NCBI GenBank assembly: GCA_016183885.1
Contig: JACPDS010000112.1
Location: forward strand, 1 to 5,307
Direction: 5' to 3'
Length of the DNA stretch: 5,307 nt
DNA from: Armatimonadota bacterium
GTDB lineage: Bacteria > Vulcanimicrobiota > JACPDS01
Shown in pieces: positions 1-5,123 of this stretch (the first letter of the stretch is position 1; the number at the start of each line of letters is the position of its first letter). Made by a program: the position numbers and the translations under genes. Below the pieces are notes generated by a model. The model did no database searches. It was not told where the DNA came from and saw only the letters and a list, made by a program, of their open reading frames with translations.

Positions 1-525
1 GAAAAATTTAAAATTCTTAAAGGTTTAATGACCACTGTGCATTCTTTTACAAATGACCAAAGAATTTTAGACTTGCCTCATAAAGATTTACGGCGCTGTA
101 GGGCGGCAAGTTTAAATATTATTCCTACTACCACCGGAGCGGCTAAAGCCGTGGCTAAGGTTATTCCAGAAATGAAAGGAAAATTTGACGGCTTTGCTTT
201 AAGGGTGCCTACGCCCGCTGTTTCAATTATAGATTTTGTGGCAGTTTTAGAGAAAAAAACTAATCTTCAAGAAATTAACCAGGCTTTTAAAGAAGCTTCT
301 CAGAATGAGTTAAAAGGTATTTTAGAATATACAGAAGAACCTTTAGTTTCTACGGATTTTAAAGGGAATTCGGCATCTTCAATTGTAGATGGACTCTCTA
401 CAATGCTAATGGAAGATTTAGTAAAAATAGTGGCATGGTATGATAATGAATGGGGTTATTCTTCCAGAGTAGCTGATTTAGCAAATTATTTAATTAAGGC
501 TGAAAAAACTGTCCGGGTATTATAA
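1..525 (+). CDS. gap: Glyceraldehyde-3-phosphate dehydrogenase, C-terminal half (5' end outside window)
   Basis: This is the C-terminal 174 codons of phosphorylating GAPDH, the cytosolic enzyme that oxidises glyceraldehyde 3-phosphate to 1,3-bisphosphoglycerate with NAD(P). The reading frame is open from base 1, so the first ATG (base 28) is an internal methionine and not the start. The window begins just after where the catalytic cysteine motif would lie. Visible landmarks are TVHSFTNDQ with the catalytic-partner histidine (window residue 14), the RRCRAA and IIPTTTGAAKAV phosphate-binding region, FALRVPTPAVS, LEYTEEPLVSTDF and the C-terminal WYDNEWGYSSR. The visible part aligns by eye over its whole length with bacterial GapA, with no gaps. 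It is followed 113 bases later by pgk, the next enzyme in the pathway, which supports a shared transcript. NAD versus NADP preference cannot be judged because the Rossmann domain is outside the window. Confidence 0.97.
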   Translation, partial: EKFKILKGLMTTVHSFTNDQRILDLPHKDLRRCRAASLNIIPTTTGAAKAVAKVIPEMKGKFDGFALRVPTPAVSIIDFVAVLEKKTNLQEINQAFKEASQNELKGILEYTEEPLVSTDFKGNSASSIVDGLSTMLMEDLVKIVAWYDNEWGYSSRVADLANYLIKAEKTVRVL

Positions 526-537
526 GAATTAAAAACT

Positions 538-555
538 AATCCAGGAGGTCGGATT
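538..555 (+). promoter_or_regulatory. Small hairpin presenting a consensus Shine-Dalgarno in its loop
   Basis: A perfect 5-bp stem, AATCC/GGATT, flanks an 8-base loop, AGGAGGTC, which contains a full anti-16S match. No ATG follows at usable spacing. The nearest candidate is TTG at 560, about 10 bases downstream, which would give only a 10-codon peptide ending at 592. It may be a relic of a lost gene start, a leader peptide site or chance. The structure is seen directly; any function is speculation. Confidence 0.25.
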
Positions 556-586
556 CATCTTGAGCGGATATTTTAATTTTAATATT

Positions 587-619
587 GTTTAGAATTTAGA
601 TATTAGAATCTAGGATTTA
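587..619. repeat. AT-rich TTTAGAATTTAG-type intergenic repeat tract
   Basis: The tract between gap and pgk is built from variants of TTAGAATTTAG, ATTAGAATCTAG and GGATTTA. The 14-mer GTTTAGAATTTAGA at 587-600 recurs exactly at 5209-5222 near the other end of the window. Such degenerate heptamer-like tracts are, from memory, common between genes in Patescibacteria genomes. No protein is encoded here. Confidence 0.5.
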
Positions 620-628
620 TTTTATCAT

Positions 629-635
629 AGGAGGA
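629..635 (+). promoter_or_regulatory. Ribosome binding site of pgk
   Basis: AGGAGGA lies three bases before the ATG at 639. It is the strongest Shine-Dalgarno in the window attached to a real gene and it fixes the pgk start, although the spacer is on the short side. Confidence 0.8.
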
Positions 636-638
636 TTT

Positions 639-1832
639 ATGCCTAAAGCTACTATTCGGGATATTAATTTAGATGGGAAAAAAGTTTTAGTAAGAGTAGA
701 TTATAATGTTCCCTTAAAAGATAGAAAAATAACCGATGATACTAGAATTCGCGAAACTATTCCTACAATAAATTATCTTTTAGGGAAAAAAGCAAAAATT
801 ATTTTAATTTCTCATTTAGGAAGACCTAAAGGAATTACTCCTGAATTGCGTCTTGACCCGCTTGCTTTAAGGTTAAGCGAAATTTTAAGGAAACCGGTAA
901 AAAAATTAGATGATTGTATCGGAGATGAAGTTGAAAAATATATAGAAAATATGCGTATAGAAGAAATAGTTTTATTAGAAAATATACGCTTTTATCCCCA
1001 AGAAGAAAAAAATGATTTAGAATTTGCCAAAAAATTAGCTCGCTTAGGGGAAGTTTATGTTAACGATGCTTTTGGCTGCGCTCATCGGGCTCATGCTTCT
1101 ACTTTTGGAATAGCTAATTTTTTGCCTGCGGTAGCCGGTTTTTTAATGGAAAAAGAATTGAAGTTTTTAGGAATGATTTTAGAAAATCCCGCCCGTCCAT
1201 TTGTAACAATTCTGGGAGGAGCAAAAGTAGCTGATAAAATTAAGGTAATTGAAAATCTTTTAAAGAAAGTGGATGCTTTATTAATCGGGGGAGGAATGGC
1301 TTATACTTTCTTAAATGCGGAAGGTTTTGAAATAGGAAAATCCTTGTTAGATGAAAAAATTAGTTTAGCTTGCGAAATTTTAAAAGAAGTAAAACAAAGA
1401 AACATTAAATTTAAACTTCCCCTTGATACAGTAATTACAGAGAAATTAGAAGAAGGTTACCCATCTGAACTTGTTTCAATTGACCGCATTCCAAAAAATA
1501 TGATCGGAGCGGATATCGGCCCTAAAACAATTGCGGAATTTTCTGAAATATTAAAAACTGCGCAGACTATTTTTTGGAATGGTCCTTTAGGAGTTTTTGA
1601 AATGCCTAGTTTTTCCAAAGGAACTGAAGAGATCGCAAAAATTATTTCTACACTTTCCGCAACTACCATTGTTGGAGGGGGCGATTCTGTATTCAGTATT
1701 AAAAAATTAGGTTTAAGCGATAAATTTACTCATATTTCTACAGGAGGCGGAGCCTCTTTAGAATTTTTAGAGGGAGAAAAACTACCCGGAGTGGAAGTAT
1801 TAAAAGATTTAGCGGAGATTAGGAAAATTTAA
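639..1832 (+). CDS. pgk: Phosphoglycerate kinase
   Basis: This full-length 397-residue kinase transfers the acyl phosphate of 1,3-bisphosphoglycerate to ADP, giving ATP and 3-phosphoglycerate in the cytosol. The length is normal for bacterial Pgk. N-domain substrate motifs are RVDYNVP (residues 19-25), DDTRIR (33-38), SHLGRPKG (58-65), LLENIRFYPQEEKND (112-126) and VNDAFGCAHRAHAST (141-155). The hinge and C-domain nucleotide motifs are GGAKVADKI (193-201), IGGGMAYTF (216-224), FWNGPLGVFE (312-321), VGGGDS (345-350) and STGGGASLE (367-375). All the expected basic and glycine-rich residues are present, so the enzyme should be active. The ATG at 639 is supported by AGGAGGA just upstream and by the N-terminal alignment. 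It sits between gap and the tpiA remnant, with a GNAT gene starting four bases after its stop. Confidence 0.98.
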   Translation: MPKATIRDINLDGKKVLVRVDYNVPLKDRKITDDTRIRETIPTINYLLGKKAKIILISHLGRPKGITPELRLDPLALRLSEILRKPVKKLDDCIGDEVEKYIENMRIEEIVLLENIRFYPQEEKNDLEFAKKLARLGEVYVNDAFGCAHRAHASTFGIANFLPAVAGFLMEKELKFLGMILENPARPFVTILGGAKVADKIKVIENLLKKVDALLIGGGMAYTFLNAEGFEIGKSLLDEKISLACEILKEVKQRNIKFKLPLDTVITEKLEEGYPSELVSIDRIPKNMIGADIGPKTIAEFSEILKTAQTIFWNGPLGVFEMPSFSKGTEEIAKIISTLSATTIVGGGDSVFSIKKLGLSDKFTHISTGGGASLEFLEGEKLPGVEVLKDLAEIRKI

Positions 1833-1836
1833 AAAT

Positions 1837-2190
1837 ATGGAATGGAAAATTCGCCAAGTTAGAGAAGATGAACTTATAAAGATAAAAAATTTATTAAAAA
1901 AAACTAACTTATGGAAACCTCAAAGAAAATTAAAAAGTTTAAAAATAGCTTTAAAAATCAGCAATGATTTATTTTTAGCGCTTAAGCAAAAAGAAGAAAT
2001 TGTCGGGACATGCAGGGCAGTTTGGGACGGATATTATGCCACTATTTATGATTTTGCTATTCTTCCTAAATTTCAAAAAAAAGGAGCCTTTTATGCTTTT
2101 TTAAATTCTACCGACAATGCGGTATCTTTTTATTTAAAAGCCGGATATTCTTTAATTAAAACTCATTCTTTAGTTAAGGAACCTATTTAA
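1837..2190 (+). CDS. GNAT-family N-acetyltransferase with an internal gap in the acetyl-CoA motif
   Basis: This 117-residue protein has the order of a GNAT acetyltransferase, an acetyl-CoA-dependent enzyme whose substrate cannot be predicted here. The N-terminal helices (1-45) lead to strands FLALKQKEEIVGTCRAVWDG (46-65) and YATIYDFAILPKFQKKG (67-83), the start of motif A. The C-terminal motif B is AFLNSTDNAVSFYLKAGY (87-104). Family members normally have about 20 more residues after QxxG, namely the rest of the Q/RxxGxG/A pyrophosphate loop and helix alpha3. Here KKG runs straight into the next strand. The junction at about 2077-2088 lies in an A-rich run, and the deletion kept the frame. 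Total length is short against the usual 140-150 residues. The start lies four bases after pgk. Only a weak AGGA about 13 bases upstream serves it, so coupled translation is likely. Family assignment is firm by eye; activity is doubtful. Confidence 0.75.
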   Translation: MEWKIRQVREDELIKIKNLLKKTNLWKPQRKLKSLKIALKISNDLFLALKQKEEIVGTCRAVWDGYYATIYDFAILPKFQKKGAFYAFLNSTDNAVSFYLKAGYSLIKTHSLVKEPI

Positions 2191-2195
2191 AATCA

Positions 2196-2220
2196 AGTAA
2201 TTAGTGGGTTAGTAATTAGT
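2196..2220. repeat. Direct repeat AGTAATTAGT x2
   Basis: Two exact copies of AGTAATTAGT are separated by GGGTT in the 50-base gap between the GNAT gene and tpiA. It is similar in style to the other AT-rich intergenic repeats of the window. The Shine-Dalgarno AAAGGAA for tpiA (2231-2237) follows it. No function is evident. Confidence 0.5.
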
Positions 2221-2240
2221 ATTTAGCAAGAAAGGAAATT

Positions 2241-2875
2241 ATGAAGAGAACTCCTCTTTTAGCTGGAAATTGGAAAATGCATAAAACTATAAAAGAAGCT
2301 CTGGTTTTAGCCGAAGAATTAGCTAAATTTACCCAAAATTTAAAAGATAAAGAAGTATTAATTTGTCCTCCTTTTACCGCTCTTTTTGCAATAAGCAAAC
2401 TTTTAGAGGGAAAAAATTTGCGTTTGGGGGCCCAGAATCTTTTTTATGAAGAAAAGGGGGCTTATACCGGAGAAATTTCTCCTTTAATGTTAAAAGAACT
2501 AAATTGCCGCTATGTCCTAATAGGTCATTCGGAAAGAAGACAATATTTTAAAGAAGAAGATGATTTAATTAATAAAAAAGTTTTAGCCGCAATAAACTTT
2601 GGGATTACTCCGATTCTTTGCGTAGGGGAAACTCTTAAACAAAGAGAATCCGGAGAAACTCAGAGAGTAGTTAGTTTTCAGATAAAAGAAGCCTTAAGGG
2701 GTATTACATCAATGAATCAGCGGAAAAAATTCGTCTTTTATACGGGGGAAGCGTAAAAGCGGAAAATGTTGATGTTTTTATGCAGGAAAAAGAAATTGAC
2801 GGAGCTTTGGTAGGAGGAGCAAGTTTAAATGCTGAATCTTTCATCAGAATTATTAATTTTCAATCAGATTATTAA
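2241..2875 (+). pseudogene. tpiA: Triosephosphate isomerase, disrupted by an out-of-frame internal deletion
   Basis: TpiA interconverts dihydroxyacetone phosphate and glyceraldehyde 3-phosphate. The first segment (2241 to about 2705) reads GNWKMH with Asn10 and Lys12, LGAQN, AYTGEIS, the IGHSERR motif with catalytic His96, and ILCVGET, up to EALRGI (residue 155). After that the frame gives 16 unrelated residues and stops at 2756. In another frame, from about 2705 to the stop at 2873-2875, the C-terminal part resumes: ESAEKIRLLYGGSVKAENV and IDGALVGGASLNAESF. Compared with Bacillus TIM, about 43 codons are missing between the two parts. These include the whole AYEPxWAIGTG motif with the catalytic glutamate and loop 6. 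No missing piece is visible elsewhere in the window. The start is supported by AAAGGAA four bases upstream. The gene is either truly inactivated or damaged by assembly. Identity is certain; the cause is open. Confidence 0.93.
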
Positions 2876-2879
2876 TGAA

Positions 2880-3021
2880 GAATCTTACAAGGATTGCGTC
2901 CACGAAGAAATTATAACTTTCATTGGAGGAAATTCAGATTAACTTTGATGAGTTTATGAACAGGTATAATAATGAGAAGCGCGCAAAACTTTCAAAGAAA
3001 AGTTCTGCTAGCTCAAAATGA
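2880..3021 (+). pseudogene. Possible remnant of an IS481-type (rve integrase) transposase C-terminus
   Basis: No intact gene lies here. In one frame (2917-3021) the peptide SLEEIQINFDEFMNRYNNEK resembles the end of IS481-family DDE integrases, where a SLEELQxDLDxFLxxYNxER segment precedes HQG and GRTP motifs. In another frame just upstream (2878-2943) EESYKDCVHEEI could match the EEFYxxxxRKK segment that normally leads into it, so at least one frameshift would be needed. The HQG/GRTP tail is not present in the same frame. A third frame ends ARKTFKEKFC before a stop at 3009-3011, which could be a shrunken tail. The catalytic D, D and E residues are all absent. The remnant lies between the broken tpiA and the convergent nucleotidyltransferase gene and overlaps the end of the latter by a few bases. 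Assignment is by motif memory only. Confidence 0.35.
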
Positions 3022-3370
3022 TAGCTCGCTCCAAAGCGTTAATTATAAAAAAATTCTTTTCTTGTTTCATTCGCAGAAGCTCTTTTTCGGTATAGGGAAA
3101 AATTTCTACAGGGGCAGGAGAATCGAGGAATTCTCTTTGGAAATGCGGTATTCTTTCTAATATAGATTCGTTAGATTCTTTTAAGACAATCAAAATATCA
3201 ACATCACTATAGGGAGTGTAAGTATTGTTAACATATGAACCAAAAAGCAAAATAGTTTTAACTTGCGAATTTTTTTTAAGTATTTTTGCAGATATTTCTT
3301 TAAGCTTAAATATAATTTCCTCTTTATTTACAAATTTTACTTTTACACCACTCAATGATTTCGGCAGCAT
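3008..3370 (-). CDS. MNT-type minimal nucleotidyltransferase (antitoxin-like partner of HEPN)
   Basis: This 120-residue protein is a single-domain nucleotidyltransferase of the DNA polymerase beta superfamily (NTP_transf_2/MNT). The signature is LLFGSYVNNTYTPYSDVDIL (residues 41-60), with Gly44-Ser45 and the metal-binding Asp56 and Asp58. The third acidic position is probably Glu89 in PVEIF. All three active-site positions are present, so it may be catalytic. In characterised HEPN/MNT pairs the MNT protein neutralises the HEPN toxin, in some systems by adding AMP to a residue near its active site. Such a role here is inferred from pairing. The ATG at 3370 lies inside the upstream HEPN gene. 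It is supported by AAGGAG nine bases before it, and no other in-frame ATG precedes the domain. The stop at 3008 faces the tpiA side convergently. Confidence 0.88.
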   Translation of the reverse strand: MLPKSLSGVKVKFVNKEEIIFKLKEISAKILKKNSQVKTILLFGSYVNNTYTPYSDVDILIVLKESNESILERIPHFQREFLDSPAPVEIFPYTEKELLRMKQEKNFFIINALERAIILS

Positions 3371-3716
3371 TTTTTATCGCTCCTTCCGCGTCATTTTTAG
3401 TGAAATAATCTTTTGGACTTCCTATGTCAAATCCATTAGGATATCTAGGCTGAAGATAGAATTTGTCTAAGTGAAGAGACTTTTCAATTAAAATTCCATC
3501 GGGAGAAAATTCAGGAGGTAATTCTTTTAAAAGTTTACTAATAGAGTGCCCCCAAGCTTCAGCATTAATAGCTTGATATAAAGCTTTTACTCCTTTTTCA
3601 GCAGCTTGCTGGGCAATAAAACATGTCCATTCGTAGAATTCTCCCTGAAATGACCATTTAGCTTCTTCTAAATCACGTTCTGATTGTAAAAGCCAATCTT
3701 TACTTCTTTCAGGCAT
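3324..3716 (-). CDS. HEPN domain protein (toxin-like partner of MNT)
   Basis: This 130-residue all-helical protein matches the PF05168-type HEPN domain. Landmarks are DWLLQSERDLEEAKWSF (7-23), the FIAQQAAEKGVKALY helix (33-47), GHSISKLL with conserved His57 (56-63), and FYLQPRYPNGFD with Arg91-Tyr-Pro (86-97), followed by a C-terminal helix GAIKNAAEIIEWCK (112-125). HEPN proteins paired with MNT often act as ribonuclease toxins through an R-x4-6-H motif. That exact motif is not visible here. His57 and Arg91 are the only obvious conserved polar pair, so RNase activity is unproven. The gene is first in a two-gene unit, and its last 47 bases overlap the start of the MNT gene in another frame. 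This arrangement fits tight co-translation of toxin and antitoxin. The start is supported by AAGGAA just upstream and by a possible TATAAT box. Confidence 0.88.
   Translation of the reverse strand: MPERSKDWLLQSERDLEEAKWSFQGEFYEWTCFIAQQAAEKGVKALYQAINAEAWGHSISKLLKELPPEFSPDGILIEKSLHLDKFYLQPRYPNGFDIGSPKDYFTKNDAEGAIKNAAEIIEWCKSKICK
3380..3385 (-). promoter_or_regulatory. Ribosome binding site of the MNT gene, inside the HEPN gene
   Basis: AAGGAG on the minus strand ends nine bases before the ATG at 3370. It decides in favour of the long start of the nucleotidyltransferase and hence the 47-base overlap with the HEPN gene. Confidence 0.6.
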
Positions 3717-3735
3717 AAAAATTCCTTTTTTTCAT

Positions 3736-3764
3736 ATTATAAAATTCTTGGGAGATTAATAAAA
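3736..3764 (-). promoter_or_regulatory. Candidate promoter of the HEPN/MNT pair
   Basis: On the minus strand a perfect TATAAT (plus positions 3736-3741) lies about 20 bases before the HEPN start. A poor -35 candidate, TTTTAT (3759-3764), is 17 bases further upstream. The -10 match is good, but the sequence is AT-rich, so a chance match is possible. It would give a very short leader. Confidence 0.35.
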
Positions 3765-3769
3765 CCCCT

Positions 3770-3868
3770 CTATTCAATTAGTTTTTTAAAACGATCGACA
3801 GTTTCCCTATATAATTCAGACTGAATTTATTCTTCCAATCATTATGGGCAATAAATGTATTTTTCGCT
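3770..3868 (-). pseudogene. Decayed 3' end of an unidentified gene
   Basis: Between the hydrolase and HEPN genes the minus strand reads KNTFIAHNDWKNKF in one frame. It then reads SELYRETVDRFKKLIE followed by a stop (3770-3772) in another frame. The two pieces together look like the natural C-terminus of one protein interrupted by a frameshift. There is no start codon or ribosome binding site, since the first piece directly follows the hydrolase stop. I do not recognise the family. An AHND tetrad occurs in some HEPN-like proteins, but that is too little to assign it. It may be a remnant, or a chance open stretch. Confidence 0.3.
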
Positions 3869-4816
3869 TTAACCTATATTTCTTGCTTCGCCTGCAATTT
3901 TATTATAATGCTGCGCTACTCCTTTATGCCATTTAGAATCGCTAGCCCATCCAGCCCGATTAACCGCTAAAAGCTGAGTGGAAAGAGAGGCATCCTGAGA
4001 AATCCCGGAAATCTTACGCAAATTGCTAAAGGTAATTGCTCCATATTTAATTTGCTTTTCTAATCCATCATAAGGAGTTGCTCCATCGGGATTATTATCA
4101 TAAGCGCCCACTCCTAACATTTTTCTTACGCCTACCCCTAAACTCCCTAGCCCAGTTTCATGAGCTCCGATAGAAAGTAAAATTAAAGGATCCACATGAT
4201 ATTTTTTACCATAATAAACCATCCATTCACCCGCCCCTTTATTAGCCGCTGGAGATCCTTTAGAAATTAAATAATTATTAATAAAATTAGCTAATTTTTG
4301 ATCATTTTTCTTTAAAGATATTGGCAGGGAATTTAATTTTTCTTCAGAATTTTCGATTTTTTTGTTTTTATAGTTAAAAGAATAAGGCAGCATTGCCGAA
4401 GGAAAACTAGATAAAGGATTAAATGGCATAAATGGAATTGGACCGGCAAAAGAATTTTGAAGAGAATAAGAAATTTTTTGATTTATTTCTTTTAAAAGTA
4501 AATTTAAATCAAACTGCCAGAGTCTGCTTTGAGCTTCAATTAATTTAGATAAAATTTCCAAATTCCATGGGTTTTTGGTTAAATTTTCTCTTAATTCATC
4601 TGCTTGATTTTTTAAATTATCTAAAATTTCTAATTGCTTTTCCTTTTCTTTTAAAATATAGTCCTGGCTTTTAGATTCTTTATTGTTCAATACTCGTGTT
4701 TTTAATTTTTCTATTTCTTTTTTTAATATTTCTATACGATTTGCCCCTGGCTTATAAGAAAATTTTTCAAAATCCGGAGAAATAATTTTATTATTTAATT
4801 CAAAATCTTCAATCAT
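3869..4816 (-). CDS. Coiled-coil protein with C-terminal glucosaminidase-type peptidoglycan hydrolase domain
   Basis: This 315-residue protein has a charged N-terminal coiled-coil region (about 25-115), rich in K/E with the hydrophobic spacing of long helices. A Pro/Phe/Ser-rich linker follows (about 124-148, with PFMPFNPLSSFPS), and then a hydrolase domain (about 172-315). The domain carries WMVYYGKKYHVDPLILLSIG, then AHETGLG with the probable catalytic Glu220, and MLGVGAYDNNPDGATPY (233-249). This pattern matches PF01832-like endo-beta-N-acetylglucosaminidases, as in autolysins and phage lysins. It would cut the glycan strands of peptidoglycan. There is no signal peptide or membrane segment, so export must be non-classical or depend on lysis. 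A prophage-like origin or a spore/cell-division autolysin are alternatives. The start is backed by AAAAAGGGGG five bases upstream. Gene order does not reveal a partner; the next downstream genes are the HEPN/MNT pair. Confidence 0.8.
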   Translation of the reverse strand: MIEDFELNNKIISPDFEKFSYKPGANRIEILKKEIEKLKTRVLNNKESKSQDYILKEKEKQLEILDNLKNQADELRENLTKNPWNLEILSKLIEAQSRLWQFDLNLLLKEINQKISYSLQNSFAGPIPFMPFNPLSSFPSAMLPYSFNYKNKKIENSEEKLNSLPISLKKNDQKLANFINNYLISKGSPAANKGAGEWMVYYGKKYHVDPLILLSIGAHETGLGSLGVGVRKMLGVGAYDNNPDGATPYDGLEKQIKYGAITFSNLRKISGISQDASLSTQLLAVNRAGWASDSKWHKGVAQHYNKIAGEARNIG

Positions 4817-4863
4817 AATTTCCCCCTTTTTAATTTCAAATTTTTAATTTGGCGAACCTTGCT

Positions 4864-4869
4864 ATTATA
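4864..4869 (-). promoter_or_regulatory. Candidate -10 box for the peptidoglycan hydrolase gene
   Basis: A perfect TATAAT on the minus strand lies 47 bases before the start codon, giving a leader of about 40 bases. No good -35 is visible at 16-18 bases (TTTTTA is the best). The leader contains the small palindrome CAAATTTTTAATTTG (plus 4837-4851). Between this box and 4983 I see only AT-rich sequence. Confidence 0.35.
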
Positions 4870-5037
4870 TTTATCACGACAAATTTTAAAAAGTAAATAC
4901 TTTGGAAACATTTTTAACAAATTTTTAATAAATTTAAAGAATTAGCAATAAAAAGAATCTTTAAGAAATAATATGGGGTTGTTGGGGATGTCCAAAAAGT
5001 CAAATTTAAAATATTTATATGCTATATATGGTAGCCT

Positions 5038-5055
5038 CCCCGATGTACTTCGGGG
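5038..5055. repeat. REP-like hairpin 1
   Basis: CCCCGA and TCGGGG form a 6-bp stem around TGTACT. It shares the pattern CYCCGATG..ACTTCGGRGCGC with hairpin 2, so the two look like diverged copies of one palindromic unit. The GC-rich stem stands out from the AT-rich surroundings. Confidence 0.6.
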
Positions 5056-5075
5056 CGCTATAAATAGTATATAAA

Positions 5076-5098
5076 CGCTCCGATGCAACTTCGGAGCG
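5076..5098. repeat. REP-like hairpin 2
   Basis: CGCTCCGA and TCGGAGCG form a perfect 8-bp stem with a TGCAACT loop. It is not followed by a T-run on either strand, so it is not a standard intrinsic terminator. It is a sibling of the hairpin at 5038-5055. Confidence 0.65.
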
Positions 5099-5123
5099 CC
5101 TACCCCTTATTGGACAGCCCCGA

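Larger units (their letters stand above)
4984..5121. mobile_element. 138-bp inverted-repeat-bounded structured element (MITE-like, with two REP-like hairpins)
   Basis: The ends are GGGGATGTCCAA (4984-4995) and TTGGACAGCCCC (5110-5121), which are complementary at 11 of 12 positions. The outward sequence GGGGxTGTCCAAAAAG resembles terminal inverted repeats of several DDE transposon families, from memory. Inside, 5014-5029 pairs with 5060-5075 (14 Watson-Crick pairs plus one G-U of 16) around hairpin 1. A second hairpin follows, and GGTAG (5030-5034) can pair with CTACC (5100-5104). No open reading frame of useful length is present, so mobilisation would have to be in trans. I see no clear target-site duplication. 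A structured RNA is the alternative reading. Confidence 0.5.

Noticed and set aside
28..525. Start of gap at the ATG at base 28
   Set aside because: The frame is open to base 1 and the residues before that ATG (KFKILKGL) fit the conserved sequence between the catalytic cysteine and histidine, so the gene simply begins outside the window.
1457..1669. 70-codon open frame on the minus strand inside pgk
   Set aside because: It lies wholly antisense to strongly conserved pgk codons and shows no recognisable motif or ribosome site.
2216..2398. 60-codon open frame on the minus strand over the start of tpiA
   Set aside because: It is a shadow of the conserved N-terminal part of tpiA and has no family features.
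2972..3160. 62-codon plus-strand open frame over the transposase scar and MNT gene
   Set aside because: Most of it is antisense to the conserved nucleotidyltransferase C-terminus, and the peptide has no family features. The preceding GGAGG-like match is too far away.
3225..3470. 81-codon plus-strand open frame across the HEPN/MNT overlap
   Set aside because: It is antisense to two recognisable domains. Its Phe/Ile/Ser-rich peptide is what the complement of Lys/Glu-rich genes gives.
5038..5098. CRISPR array of two repeats
   Set aside because: There are only two diverged palindromes, their flanks pair with each other, and no further units or cas genes are present.
5076..5110. Rho-independent terminator at the GC hairpin
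   Set aside because: The strong stem is not followed by a T-run on the plus strand (CCTACCCCTTATT) or on the minus strand, and it sits inside a larger paired element.
4984..5121. tRNA or tRNA-like gene because of the multi-arm folding
   Set aside because: There is no 7-bp acceptor with a CCA-type end, no TTCRANN T-loop and no anticodon arm of the right size.
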